A stretch of DNA of 64,000 bases from positions 1-64,000 of the forward strand of contig DXGZ01000048.1 in NCBI GenBank assembly GCA_019113645.1, written 5' to 3'. The notes under the pieces were generated by a model. That model was not told the DNA's origin. It worked only from the letters and a program-made list of their open reading frames with translations, and ran no database searches. Positions 30,331-40,109 of this stretch are shown piece after piece (position 1 is the stretch's first letter; every line of letters starts with the position of its first letter). This stretch comes from Candidatus Mediterraneibacter vanvlietii. GTDB taxonomy: Bacteria; Bacillota; Clostridia; Lachnospirales; Lachnospiraceae. Position numbers and translations under genes: made by a program.

Positions 30331-30441
30331 TGGTCACTAAGAAGACTTTCTGATTTTCCATTTGCTCCACTTTTCGTATTATTCTCCCTCAGTCATTCTT
30401 GTTCACTTTGCCAGTTACATTCCGTCTTCATCCAGCTTCTT

Positions 30442-30751
30442 AATCGCGAGTTTGTGAACCCGGGAACCGTCTGCCGATTGGAACTTTTTCTTCCGATTGG
30501 ATGTAGCCGGAAAGAAGAGACTGTATAAGCGATGCATTCAGAGCAGGAATCGGATGAAAAGCCTTCGCTCTGTATGTTAAATAACCCCAAATGAGAGTGC
30601 CTCTGCACGACCATTTGGGGTTATTGTTACATACATTCGAAGCTTTGAAGGAGTGGGCTCAGCATCGCGTTACAGTCTCTTCTTGCCGGCGCTTACCGAT
30701 TAGCCAAAAAGTTCTATAACAAAACGGTTCCCGGCTCCACAAACTCAGATT
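30442..30751 (-). repeat. Giant imperfect-palindrome element, family R2 copy B (inverted relative to copy A)
   Basis: Ends AATCTGAGTTTGTG and CACAAACTCGCGATT; same stem order as copy A, distal stem AATAACCCCAAATG/CATTTGGGGTTATT with GTGC-AGAG-GCAC cap; ends 1-2 bp from the sigE stop codon. Confidence 0.82.
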
Positions 30752-30752
30752 C

Positions 30753-31505
30753 TCACTCATAGCGCACCATTTCCCGCTTCAGCCGCTGCATGATTTTTTT
30801 CTCCAGCCTGGATATATAAGACTGGGAGATTCCCAGCATGTCTGCCACTTCTTTCTGGGTCTTTTCCCGTCCTTCCGGGTTATCCAGCCCAAACCGCATC
30901 TTTACAATCAGCTTTTCTCTGTTGGACAGTTTATTCAATGCCCGAATCAGCAGTTTCCGTTCCACTTCACTCTCCAGATCCTTGTAGATCGTATCCTCAT
31001 CCGTACCGAGAATATCTGACAGCAGAAGTTCATTCCCATCCCAGTCCACGTTCAGGGGTTCGTCAATCGATACTTCAAGCCTGGTTTTGCTGTTCCGGCG
31101 CAGATACATTAATATTTCATTTTCAATACATCTTGACGCATAGGTTGCCAGCTTGATCTTTTTCGCAGGATTAAATGTGTTGATGGCCTTGATCAGTCCG
31201 ATCGTGCCGATGGAAATCAGGTCTTCCACTCCCACGCCTGTATTATCGAATTTTTTCGCAATATAGACTACAAGCCTTAAATTATGCTCGATCAGCGTCT
31301 GTTTGGCTTCCTGATCCTTCTCTGTTCCAAGTCTCCGGATCATCTCGCTTTCTTTTTCCCCTTCCAGAGGCGGCGGAAGTACATCTGCGCCCCCTATGTA
31401 ATGGATTTCTTTTCCGCTCCCGAATATCAGACTCCTGATTTCAGGGATGACCCGCAGTTTCAGGCACTGCGGAACAACTGTCTTGACCATTTTTCTCTCC
31501 TCCAA
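30753..31505 (-). CDS. sigE: RNA polymerase sporulation sigma factor SigE
   Basis: [63 protein letters not shown]; lies directly downstream of spoIIGA. Confidence 0.95.
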   Translation of the reverse strand: MEERKMVKTVVPQCLKLRVIPEIRSLIFGSGKEIHYIGGADVLPPPLEGEKESEMIRRLGTEKDQEAKQTLIEHNLRLVVYIAKKFDNTGVGVEDLISIGTIGLIKAINTFNPAKKIKLATYASRCIENEILMYLRRNSKTRLEVSIDEPLNVDWDGNELLLSDILGTDEDTIYKDLESEVERKLLIRALNKLSNREKLIVKMRFGLDNPEGREKTQKEVADMLGISQSYISRLEKKIMQRLKREMVRYE

Positions 31506-31546
31506 CCTATATATTTTCTCTATTTCATCATCCCGCCCTGCACTGT

Positions 31547-32332
31547 CTATCCATACAGTATTTCCGGATTCAGAATAACGCTGTACTCTCCTCTTTCAGA
31601 AAGAACCCCTTCGCCAATTCCAAACAGCGGATGATCAATCCACTGTTCTTCTTCTGTATGAATACACATTTTCCTGATTCGAAATACTTTCATAAGACTT
31701 TCTCCCCCGACACATCGATATGGTATGAACCGAACTCCTTTTTTCTGCTCCAGATCACTGCAGATCCGCTGCGCAGTGCCTTCATCGACTATGTTTACCG
31801 GATCTCCTGTCAGAAAATCTCTGAGTTCATTTCCCGAATCAATCAGCGCAGGCACAGTCTTTGCACCGAATTCTGTATACAGTGTTACGGATACAATATC
31901 ATTCTGCCTCCTGAAAATGTGCCCGAAGAATTTCCAGAGACCTGTAAGCAGCAGATATCCGGCTGACGCCAGAAAATAAAACAGGCTGATATACCGCATA
32001 TGCGCGCGAAACAGATACATTACCCCTCCCATGAAAATTCCCGCCGCATAAAGCATGATCAGCGCTCTGATAAATGCCGCAGGTTTTACGGGGCGCAAAG
32101 CTGTCAGGATCATCATTGTATTCACCGCGCAATGATAGAGCAGCTGTTTTGCAAACGCCGGGAGCGGAAGTATAATTACCGCACAGGTCAGGATACTCCC
32201 TGTGATACCGCCCGCGAAAATCCAGCCAACAGAGCGGCCGCATTTTAAGATGCGGTTTACGGCAAGCAGGAGCAGACTGTCCACCATAAAATTTTCCAGA
32301 AAAAAAACATCTATGTACAGCTCATAGTACAT
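31547..32332 (-). CDS. spoIIGA: Sigma-E processing peptidase SpoIIGA
   Basis: Multi-TM N-terminus and aspartic-protease-like ALIDSGNEL motif; adjacent to sigE. Confidence 0.92.
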   Translation of the reverse strand: MYYELYIDVFFLENFMVDSLLLLAVNRILKCGRSVGWIFAGGITGSILTCAVIILPLPAFAKQLLYHCAVNTMMILTALRPVKPAAFIRALIMLYAAGIFMGGVMYLFRAHMRYISLFYFLASAGYLLLTGLWKFFGHIFRRQNDIVSVTLYTEFGAKTVPALIDSGNELRDFLTGDPVNIVDEGTAQRICSDLEQKKGVRFIPYRCVGGESLMKVFRIRKMCIHTEEEQWIDHPLFGIGEGVLSERGEYSVILNPEILYG

Positions 32333-32371
32333 ACTTCACCTTCTCCCCTCTGATGCACCAGTCCGGGTTTT

Positions 32372-32437
32372 ATTATAAGTCTGGAACAGTTGGAATTTTG
32401 TCAGATGATGACATGTAAGAAAAAATATATTTCGACA
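32372..32437 (-). promoter_or_regulatory. spoIIG-type promoter with consensus 0A box
   Basis: Minus strand: TGTCGAA (32431-32437), CTGACA, 21-nt spacer, TATAAT (32372-32377). Confidence 0.55.
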
Positions 32438-32450
32438 TGATTGCAGAAAA

Positions 32451-32485
32451 AAACTCTGTATGGAACCTTTTTCCATACAGAGTTC
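32451..32485 (-). terminator. Terminator after ftsZ: AACTCTGTATGGAA...TTCCATACAGAGTT then T run
   Basis: Perfect hairpin followed by TTTTTTT on the minus strand. Confidence 0.75.
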
Positions 32486-32519
32486 TCGTTTTCATTCAAG
32501 ATATGACTCAGACAAAATC

Positions 32520-33689
32520 CTATTTCTTAAAGAAATCCGGGATCTTAATCTGCTGTTCTTTCACCGTGCTTGAAGGTGTGCGCGGCTGCAGTGTCGGCAT
32601 TGTGCCGCCCTGAGTTCTTGCAGAAGTTCTGTTCTCATTGTCCAGACGGCTTCTCACCGGTGACTCTCCATTCGGAAGAATGGATCCGACCTTCTGCTGT
32701 CCCTCCAGTCTTGCTTTCAGCTTGGATGCGCTTCCGCCTACGTTATGTAAGCCTGTAGCAATAACAGTGATTGTACATTCGTCAGACTTCGTATCGTCAT
32801 ACATAGCACCAAAGATAATGCTTGCGCTCTCTCCTGCCAGCTCCTGTACATAATCAGCTGCATCAGAAGCATCCATAAGTGTGATATCTCCGGATACATT
32901 GACAATGACATTGGATGCGCCCTGAATGGTTGTCTCAAGCAGCGGGCTGGCAACAGCCTCTTTGACTGCCTCGAGAGCCTTGTCGTCGCCGCGTCCGGAT
33001 CCGATACCGATATGAGCGATACCCTTGTCCTTCATAACTGTCTGGATATCCGCAAAGTCGAGGTTGATCAGAGACGGTACATTGATCAGGTCTGTGATAC
33101 CCTGAATACCCTGCTGCAGAACCTCATCCGCCTTTTTAAGCGCTTCCGGCATGGTTGTGCGTCTGTCAACCACTTCCAGAAGTTTATCATTCGGGATTAC
33201 GATAATCGTGTCTACATTTTCTTTTAATTTATCAATACCTGTCAGCGCGTTCTGCATCCTTGTCTTGGATTCAAAACGGAACGGTTTTGTAACTACTCCA
33301 ACAGTCAGAGCGCCCTGCTCCTTTGCAATACGTGCGATTACCGGAGCAGCTCCTGTACCGGTACCGCCGCCCATACCGCAGGTTACGAATACCATGTCCG
33401 CACCCTTGAGGGCTGCTGAAATCTCCTCTGAACTCTCTTCTGCTGCTTTCTCTCCAACTTCCGGCTGTGCTCCTGCACCCAGACCCTTTGTCAGTTTCTC
33501 ACCGATCTGCATCAGTGTCGGTGCTTTACAGAGCTGCAATGCCTGTTTATCTGTATTCACTGCAATAAATTCCACGCCCGCAATCTGCTCGTCGATCATG
33601 CGGTTTACAGCGTTATTTCCGCCGCCGCCTACTCCGACAACAATTATTCTTGCGGCCGCTTCCGATTCGTTGGTTTTAATTTCTAACAA
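32520..33689 (-). CDS. ftsZ: Cell division protein FtsZ
   Basis: [29 protein letters not shown]-terminal IKIPDFFKK. Confidence 0.98.
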   Translation of the reverse strand: MLEIKTNESEAAARIIVVGVGGGGNNAVNRMIDEQIAGVEFIAVNTDKQALQLCKAPTLMQIGEKLTKGLGAGAQPEVGEKAAEESSEEISAALKGADMVFVTCGMGGGTGTGAAPVIARIAKEQGALTVGVVTKPFRFESKTRMQNALTGIDKLKENVDTIIVIPNDKLLEVVDRRTTMPEALKKADEVLQQGIQGITDLINVPSLINLDFADIQTVMKDKGIAHIGIGSGRGDDKALEAVKEAVASPLLETTIQGASNVIVNVSGDITLMDASDAADYVQELAGESASIIFGAMYDDTKSDECTITVIATGLHNVGGSASKLKARLEGQQKVGSILPNGESPVRSRLDNENRTSARTQGGTMPTLQPRTPSSTVKEQQIKIPDFFKK

Positions 33690-33820
33690 GAGTATTTCCT
33701 CCTTTGTCGTCTTATTAATTGCTTATACATCCCATATATTGAACGCTACAATTCAATAAGTATATAATATAGTTTTTTTCGCAAATAATCAATAGATTTT
33801 TTCCTATTTTTCTGATTTTT

Positions 33821-33985
33821 TGTAACAATTCAGCCATGGAGCTGTTTGGGAGAGAAAATCATGCTCGCATGATTTTTCGAGCAGGCAGTTCCATGGGGTG
33901 AGTGCCTGTATATGAGGAAAACAGCGGCGCAGCCGCAGTAAGCACGTCAGTGCGGTTTTCCGAATGGCACGGCTGAATTGTTACA
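33821..33985 (+). repeat. Intergenic palindromic repeat, family R1, with 15-bp perfect terminal inverted repeats
   Basis: TGTAACAATTCAGCC (33821) / GGCTGAATTGTTACA (33971); a partial second copy starts at 33990. Confidence 0.7.
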
Positions 33986-34025
33986 AATTTTACAATTCAG
34001 CCATGGAACTGTCCGACAGATCACT

Positions 34026-34772
34026 TTACTGTGAAGAAGGAACAAAACGGATCGACTCGGACTCTTCGTCATAGTTTTCAAGATGCAGAGTCCCCGCCGT
34101 ATCCGGATACAGCTCCGCAAGTTTCTCCAGGATCGGTCCGACCTGACGCAGCTTTATCTCATAATCTCCGCTTCCGAGAATCACTTCCACCACACCGAAA
34201 TAAAGCTTCACAGTTCCGTCCTCGCAGGACATGCGGTCCGGAGTGAGTCCCAGCTCACTGACATTTGCCGAGACATCAACGATCTTTCCGAAAATGCTGT
34301 CATCCTCAACCGGAAGGCTTTTCCCGATCTCCACCTTGTCAGCGTCAAAAGAAAGTCCTTCAACATAAGGAACCCCCTCAATCACTCTTGTTGTCCTCAG
34401 CGTTGCAGTGCCGTTTTCGTCAAAATAGAGATAAGCGCCATCATAATCCACATAGCCGGTCATTTCCTTCTCCGTCACTTTTACATGGACAGTCCACGGA
34501 TTCTTAAGTGAAATATCCATGCTCTCCACCGCGGACGGCAGATCTGCGTCCGTAAAATTATATTTGAATAATACATATAGCGAATTCACAGAAAAACGGT
34601 CATTCTGAATCCAGGATGTGATCGTGTTCTCTCCGTAATAGGAGTTTCCTTCCACTTCATACGTCCGTGTCCGGAAAAGGAATACAACCACTGCCGCCAG
34701 CACAGCCAGCGCTGCCAGGACCGAAACTATGACCGGCCACAGTTTTCTCTTTCTGTGCTTTTTCTTTTTCAT
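34026..34772 (-). CDS. ftsQ: FtsQ/DivIB-type division protein (POTRA domain)
   Basis: Single N-terminal TM; RTRTYEVEGNSYYGENTITSWI; VEGVPYVEGLSFD; dcw context. Confidence 0.85.
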   Translation of the reverse strand: MKKKKHRKRKLWPVIVSVLAALAVLAAVVVFLFRTRTYEVEGNSYYGENTITSWIQNDRFSVNSLYVLFKYNFTDADLPSAVESMDISLKNPWTVHVKVTEKEMTGYVDYDGAYLYFDENGTATLRTTRVIEGVPYVEGLSFDADKVEIGKSLPVEDDSIFGKIVDVSANVSELGLTPDRMSCEDGTVKLYFGVVEVILGSGDYEIKLRQVGPILEKLAELYPDTAGTLHLENYDEESESIRFVPSSQ

Positions 34773-34801
34773 CCGTATGCCTCCTTACCAAGCTGGTTCT
34801 T

Positions 34802-35887
34802 TCACTCTATCACACTTGATACGTTCAGGACAAGTCCCATTTCCAGCAGCAGGAATACAACCGAGGTCCCTCCGTAACTGATAAAGGGAAGTGTAATCCC
34901 GGTATTGGGAATGGTATTTGTTACTACCGCAATATTTAAAATCACCTGTATCATCATATGCGCCATGGCTCCGGCAGCGATCAGTGCGCCGAACAGATCC
35001 GGTGCCTTCGTGGAGATCACGAAAAATCTCCAGATCAGGACGAGAAAGAGCAGAATGATAATCCCGGCTCCCGCGAGACCCAGCTCTTCGCAGATAATGG
35101 AAAATATCATATCATTCTGCGCTTCCGGGAGAAATCCCAGCTTCTGTACGCTGTTGCCCAGTCCTCTTCCAAACAGGCCGCCGCTGCCGATAGCGTAGAG
35201 TCCCTGAAGGGTCTGATAGCCTTTCTCATACTGCTCCGGATGACGCCAGATCGCGATCCGCTCCAGGCGGTAGCTCTCCATTGCCAGGAAAACCGCCATA
35301 AACGCCGCCCCCGCACTTCCCATCCAGATAAACTGAGAGTATTTCGGACTTGCCACAAACACCAGAACCACAGCGATTCCGAGAATGATGATCGCAGTAC
35401 TCAGATTGCTCGCTCCAACAAGCGCCACGATCGGAAGAACCGGCAGCATCATGACCGCCAGCGTCCGAAACCGGTGCATCTTCCTGGCGTTTCTGCTGAC
35501 CAGCCAGGCAAGAAAAAGGATCACCGCCACTTTGGCAAATTCAGAGGGCTGAAAAGAAAGAGGGCCCAAAGACAGCCATCTTTTGGACCCGTTATATTCG
35601 TCTCCGAAGAGCATGACCGCAACAGAGAGCGCGATTGCTCCCAGATAGCCCGGAATCGCCAGCGGCGCCCACGTGTGATAATCAATCCGGGCTATGATCA
35701 CCATTCCGAGAAGTCCGAGAAGCGTGGCGAACCCCTGTTTCTTGAGATAGTACAGGGAGTCATGAAACTTAACTCTTCCGTTATAGGCACTTGTGCTGTA
35801 GAGCACAACCAGACCGATCACCACCAGAATCAGCACCACTGCTGCCAGCGTCTCGTCGTACCGTCTCTTCTTTTCAGGACGCTCCAA
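34802..35887 (-). CDS. ftsW: FtsW/RodA/SpoVE family glycosyltransferase
   Basis: VVLYSTSAYNG, FQPSEFAKVAVILFLAW, GLYAIGSGGLFGRGLGNSVQKLGFLPEAQNDMIFS, LPFISYGGTS. Confidence 0.95.
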   Translation of the reverse strand: MERPEKKRRYDETLAAVVLILVVIGLVVLYSTSAYNGRVKFHDSLYYLKKQGFATLLGLLGMVIIARIDYHTWAPLAIPGYLGAIALSVAVMLFGDEYNGSKRWLSLGPLSFQPSEFAKVAVILFLAWLVSRNARKMHRFRTLAVMMLPVLPIVALVGASNLSTAIIILGIAVVLVFVASPKYSQFIWMGSAGAAFMAVFLAMESYRLERIAIWRHPEQYEKGYQTLQGLYAIGSGGLFGRGLGNSVQKLGFLPEAQNDMIFSIICEELGLAGAGIIILLFLVLIWRFFVISTKAPDLFGALIAAGAMAHMMIQVILNIAVVTNTIPNTGITLPFISYGGTSVVFLLLEMGLVLNVSSVIE

Positions 35888-35900
35888 TAAACTCCACTCC

Positions 35901-37247
35901 CTACAGCTGATTTACAAGTTCTTTGAATTTATCTCCGCGTTCTTCGTAGTTTTTAAACATTCCCCAGCTCGCACACGCAGGAGAAAGAAGCACCGCGTCT
36001 CCGGGCTGTGCATATTCCACGCATTTTTCAAATGCCTCTTCAAATGTATCCGCCATTACAATATCCGTAAAGCCGTGTTTTCTGGCCGTCTCGGCGATCT
36101 TCTCGCGGGTTGCGCCCAGAAGTACAAGTTTCTTTACTTTTCCGTCAAAAGCCTCAATCCACTCGTCATAGGCGGAATCCTTGTCATACCCGCCGCCGAT
36201 CAGCACAGTTGGCCGGTTCATTGCCTGTATACCGCGGATTGCCGCATCCGGATTCGTACCCTTGGAATCATTATAGTATGCAACGCCGTTTTTCTCAGCG
36301 ACATACTCGATTCTGTGTTCCACGCCGGCAAACTCCTTCAGCGTCTTCCGGATCACATCCAGAGGCGTTCCGTAAGCATACGCCATCGCCACTGCCGCCA
36401 TTGCATTCTCATAATTGTGGGTTCCGAGAATCTGCAGCTCGCTGACATCGCAGACCGGGATCTTTTCATCTATCTCGCAGACAATCGTTGTTCCGTCCAG
36501 ATATACGCCTCTGTTAAGTTTACGCCGGCTGCTGAAATATAGAACCTGAGCATCCAGCTTTTCTCCGAATTCTCTGAGCACATCATCTTCATAATTCAGC
36601 ACGCAGAAGTCTTCCGATGTCTGATTTTCCGCGATCCGCTCTTTCGCCGCAATATACGCTTCCATCGTATGATGGCGGTTCAGATGATCCGGAGTAATAT
36701 TCAGGATTGCACTCACCCTGGGTCGGAAACTATGTACTGTCTCAAGCTGAAAACTGCTCATCTCCGCGACAATCACTGATTCATCCGTTGTCCCCTTTAC
36801 CACAGACGTATACGGATTTCCGATATTTCCAACTACAAAAACGCTTTCCTTCCAGTTTTTCATAATCTCACCGAGAAGCGCTGTGGTCGTTGTCTTGCCA
36901 TTCGTTCCCGTGATCGCCAGCACATCGCCTTTTCCCGATACATATGCCAGCTCAATCTCTCCCCATATGGGAATATTTCTGCCGCGCATTTTATCCACAA
37001 CCGGAAGGTCGGTGGGCACACCCGGGCTCATCACTGTCAGCGCGATATCGTCCAGAAGCTCCTCCGGGAACTCTCCGAGGATAACCTTCACCCCATCCGG
37101 TACCCTGCCGCTGATCTCAGAGGCATTCAGTTTTGTATTTCCATCATATAAGACAACGTCTGCCCCCTCGCTCACAAGGAGTCCCGCTGCTGCCTCTCCG
37201 CTGATTCCCGCTCCGAAAACCAGTACTTTCTTTCCATTTATATCCAT
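35901..37247 (-). CDS. murD: UDP-N-acetylmuramoylalanine--D-glutamate ligase
   Basis: AITGTNGKTTTTALLGEI, NITPDHLNRH, NDSKGTNPDAA. Confidence 0.97.
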   Translation of the reverse strand: MDINGKKVLVFGAGISGEAAAGLLVSEGADVVLYDGNTKLNASEISGRVPDGVKVILGEFPEELLDDIALTVMSPGVPTDLPVVDKMRGRNIPIWGEIELAYVSGKGDVLAITGTNGKTTTTALLGEIMKNWKESVFVVGNIGNPYTSVVKGTTDESVIVAEMSSFQLETVHSFRPRVSAILNITPDHLNRHHTMEAYIAAKERIAENQTSEDFCVLNYEDDVLREFGEKLDAQVLYFSSRRKLNRGVYLDGTTIVCEIDEKIPVCDVSELQILGTHNYENAMAAVAMAYAYGTPLDVIRKTLKEFAGVEHRIEYVAEKNGVAYYNDSKGTNPDAAIRGIQAMNRPTVLIGGGYDKDSAYDEWIEAFDGKVKKLVLLGATREKIAETARKHGFTDIVMADTFEEAFEKCVEYAQPGDAVLLSPACASWGMFKNYEERGDKFKELVNQL

Positions 37248-37251
37248 TGTA

Positions 37252-38208
37252 TTACACCCCCATTAGCGCTACCAGGCTCAAAAGCGCTGTGATGACTGAG
37301 AATACGGTTACCACTCTTGTCTCAGACCATCCGCAGAGCTCAAAGTGATGGTGAATCGGCGCCATTTTAAAGATTCTCTTTCCGCCGGTTTTCTTAAAAT
37401 AAGTAACCTGGATAATGACAGACGCCACTTCTACCAGATAAATAAATCCGACAATAATAATAAACAGAGGCATCTGAAGCATGTATGCTGTTCCTGCCAC
37501 AAAACCTCCCAGCGCAAGGGAACCTGTATCGCCCATAAACACGCTTGCCGGATACACATTGAACAGAAGGAAACCAAGCAAAGCTCCAACAACCGCGCAG
37601 GTAATCGGCTCGATTCCGCTGTTTGTTCCTACCGCCACAACAGTAAAGAACGTTGCCACCAGCACGGTGACGCTGGATGCAAGACCGTCCAGGCCATCTG
37701 TGAAATTGGTACCGTTCACAGTTCCGATCACAGCGAAAAACAGGACCGGGTATGCCAGCCAGCCGAGATCCAGGTAATAACCGCCCGAAAACGGGACAAG
37801 CATGGTAAGCGGTATGTCTGCCACTCTGACAAGATAATACGCGAAAATAAATGTTACAACAATCTGCAGCGCCATCTTCTGCATCGGCATCAGACCATCG
37901 GAACGCTTCAGAACTACCTTCAGATAATCGTCAAGGAATCCGATCAGTCCAAACGCAACCGTCAGAAACAGCACAGGAATAATCTTCGGATAATCTCTGA
38001 TATAGAACAGGGATGTTACAATCACCGACAGGAGAATGATAATCCCTCCCATAGTCGGTGTTCCCGCCTTTTTTAAATGAGACTGTACGCCTTCCACACG
38101 CTCGGTCTGTTTCATTTTCAGTTTTCTAAGGAACGGAATAACAACCGGGCCGAGCACAAGGCTGACTGCAAATGATATCAGCACCGGGATTACAATATGA
38201 CTGCTCAT
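37252..38208 (-). CDS. mraY: Phospho-N-acetylmuramoyl-pentapeptide-transferase
   Basis: KKAGTPTMGGIIIL, GFLDDYLKV, NFTDGLDGLA, APIHHHFELCGWSE. Confidence 0.98.
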   Translation of the reverse strand: MSSHIVIPVLISFAVSLVLGPVVIPFLRKLKMKQTERVEGVQSHLKKAGTPTMGGIIILLSVIVTSLFYIRDYPKIIPVLFLTVAFGLIGFLDDYLKVVLKRSDGLMPMQKMALQIVVTFIFAYYLVRVADIPLTMLVPFSGGYYLDLGWLAYPVLFFAVIGTVNGTNFTDGLDGLASSVTVLVATFFTVVAVGTNSGIEPITCAVVGALLGFLLFNVYPASVFMGDTGSLALGGFVAGTAYMLQMPLFIIIVGFIYLVEVASVIIQVTYFKKTGGKRIFKMAPIHHHFELCGWSETRVVTVFSVITALLSLVALMGV

Positions 38209-38287
38209 AAATCCACCTCTTCATCTCTTTAGTCTTAAAAAGGGCTGCTGCCCCCTTTTGAATATCTCATTTAGTATAAACCATCAC

Positions 38288-40012
38288 TTAGTTTTTTTCA
38301 ATCCCGAGATAGGGAAGCACATTATCAAAAATATCCCGCAGGACCGGAGCCGCAATCGTTCCGCCATAATAGACTCCCTGGGGATCATGGATGATGACCA
38401 TCCCCAGAATGCATGGATCTTCCGCCGGCGCGAATCCAATAAATGATGAAATATATTTGCCGGCACTTCTCGGCAGTGTCTGAGATGTGGCAGTCTTGCC
38501 TCCAATTGAATACCCTTCAATGTAGGCGTTTTTCCCCGATCCCTCTGAAACGACGCTTTCCAGGAGCATTCGCATGGTTTCAGACGTCTCCTCAGAGACA
38601 ATCCCTGTCTCTGTCTCATACTCAAACTCTTCAATCAGATTCCCCTCTCTGTCCTGCACTGCCACCCCCACATGGGGCGTCACCCGGATGCCTCCGTTTA
38701 TAATCGAACTTACCGTAACCGCCATCTGAATCGGCGTCACCTGAAAGGACTGGCCGAAAGTCATGGTTGCCAGTTCCACTGTTCCGATATCTTCTTTCTG
38801 GTGCATAATGGTTCCCGCCTCCCCGGGCAGGTCGACATTCGTCAGTTTCAACAGTCCAAACCGCTCAAAATAATCATAAAACCGTTCAGCCCCCAGTTCC
38901 AGTCCGATATCCATGAACACCGGATTGCAGGAATTCTGGATTCCCTGCACAAAAGTCTCCGAACCATGTCCGCCCACTTTGTGACAGCGGATTCTCCTGT
39001 CCTCCACAACACGGTAGCCCGGGCAGTAAAACGTATCATCCAGAGACACCGTGCCGGCTTCCAGGCAGGCAGAAGCCGTGATGATCTTAAAAGTTGATCC
39101 CGGCTCATAAGTGTCATTAATGCACCGGTTTCTCCACATCTGGTTCAGCTGTTCTTGGAGTTCTTCATCCGTAAGCGCATCCCCATCCACACCGGTATTC
39201 AGTTCAAAAGGCTCATTCAGGTTAAATTCAGGCACATTAACCATGGCATAAACTTCCCCGTTCTGCGGATTCATAAGCAGGATCGAAACCGCTTCCGCCT
39301 GTTTCTCTTCAAGCACGTTCTCCGCAGCCTGCTGGCAGTAAGCCTGTATATTGTAATCCAGGCTGACCCGAAGTGTTTCGCCTGCCACCGGTTCGATCCG
39401 GTCTTCCGCCACACCCTCCAGCTCAATCCCCCTTGCATCCGTCACGGTCAGAATCGTTCCGTTCGTCCCTTTCAGGTATTCCTCATACTTTACTTCCAGC
39501 CCGATAATTCCCTGATTATCACCCCCGGTAAATCCAAGAACTCTGGACGCAAGTTCATCATAAGGATAATAGCGCTTGTAATCCTCGTCTACTTTTACCC
39601 CCGCCAGATCGTAATTGCGGATCCGGTCTCCGGTTTCCTTGTCCACATTTGTCATGATGCGCTCCATTGAAGAAACCTTCTCCACTTTTTTCCGCACCTC
39701 TGCTGTGTCCAGGTCCAGCTCTTCAGACAGAATCCGGATTACCTGTTCCGGATCTTCAACCTGGCTGTGTATTACAGATATGGTGCACACCGTCCTGTTT
39801 GTCGCGAGCACCACCCCATTCCTGTCCACAATCTCTCCCCTCGCCGCTTTGATCTCCCGCTCCCTCTCGTGAAGATCTTCCGCCAGTTCCTGATAATATT
39901 CCGCGTCAAAAATCATAAGATAAACAAGCCGCCCGATCAGACCGAACAGAATCACCGCCGCGCACAGAAATACAATGAGTATTTTCTTCTTATTGTATGT
40001 CTTATTCTTCAT
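38288..40012 (-). CDS. Class B penicillin-binding protein (PBP2/SpoVD-like)
   Basis: RGEIVDRNGVVLATN, YEPGSTFKIITASA, SIGGKTATSQ; start set at MKNKTYNKKK. Confidence 0.92.
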   Translation of the reverse strand: MKNKTYNKKKILIVFLCAAVILFGLIGRLVYLMIFDAEYYQELAEDLHEREREIKAARGEIVDRNGVVLATNRTVCTISVIHSQVEDPEQVIRILSEELDLDTAEVRKKVEKVSSMERIMTNVDKETGDRIRNYDLAGVKVDEDYKRYYPYDELASRVLGFTGGDNQGIIGLEVKYEEYLKGTNGTILTVTDARGIELEGVAEDRIEPVAGETLRVSLDYNIQAYCQQAAENVLEEKQAEAVSILLMNPQNGEVYAMVNVPEFNLNEPFELNTGVDGDALTDEELQEQLNQMWRNRCINDTYEPGSTFKIITASACLEAGTVSLDDTFYCPGYRVVEDRRIRCHKVGGHGSETFVQGIQNSCNPVFMDIGLELGAERFYDYFERFGLLKLTNVDLPGEAGTIMHQKEDIGTVELATMTFGQSFQVTPIQMAVTVSSIINGGIRVTPHVGVAVQDREGNLIEEFEYETETGIVSEETSETMRMLLESVVSEGSGKNAYIEGYSIGGKTATSQTLPRSAGKYISSFIGFAPAEDPCILGMVIIHDPQGVYYGGTIAAPVLRDIFDNVLPYLGIEKN

Positions 40013-40109
40013 AATAAAACAACCCTGCAAAAAGATGTTGATAAAACTTATTACATCTTTTGCAGAGTTATTCGTTTTTTCATCGCCTGCCGCTTCACGC
40101 GCAGCGCTT

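Noticed and set aside
30393-30614. ORF of 73 aa on the minus strand inside copy B
   Set aside because: It runs through the palindrome stem and has no family resemblance; consistent with a chance ORF in non-coding sequence.
29822-30751. Group II intron, retron or IS200/IS605-type element
   Set aside because: No RT or TnpA/TnpB-like ORF in or near the island and no recognisable domain V or msr/msd arrangement; kept as an unclassified structured element.
34958-35890. 310-aa plus-strand ORF opposite ftsW
   Set aside because: Antisense shadow of a well-supported gene; composition (His/Arg/Gln-rich) typical of reverse-frame translation. Same applies to 37345..38076, 45695..46492, 8450..9268 and 41328..42287.
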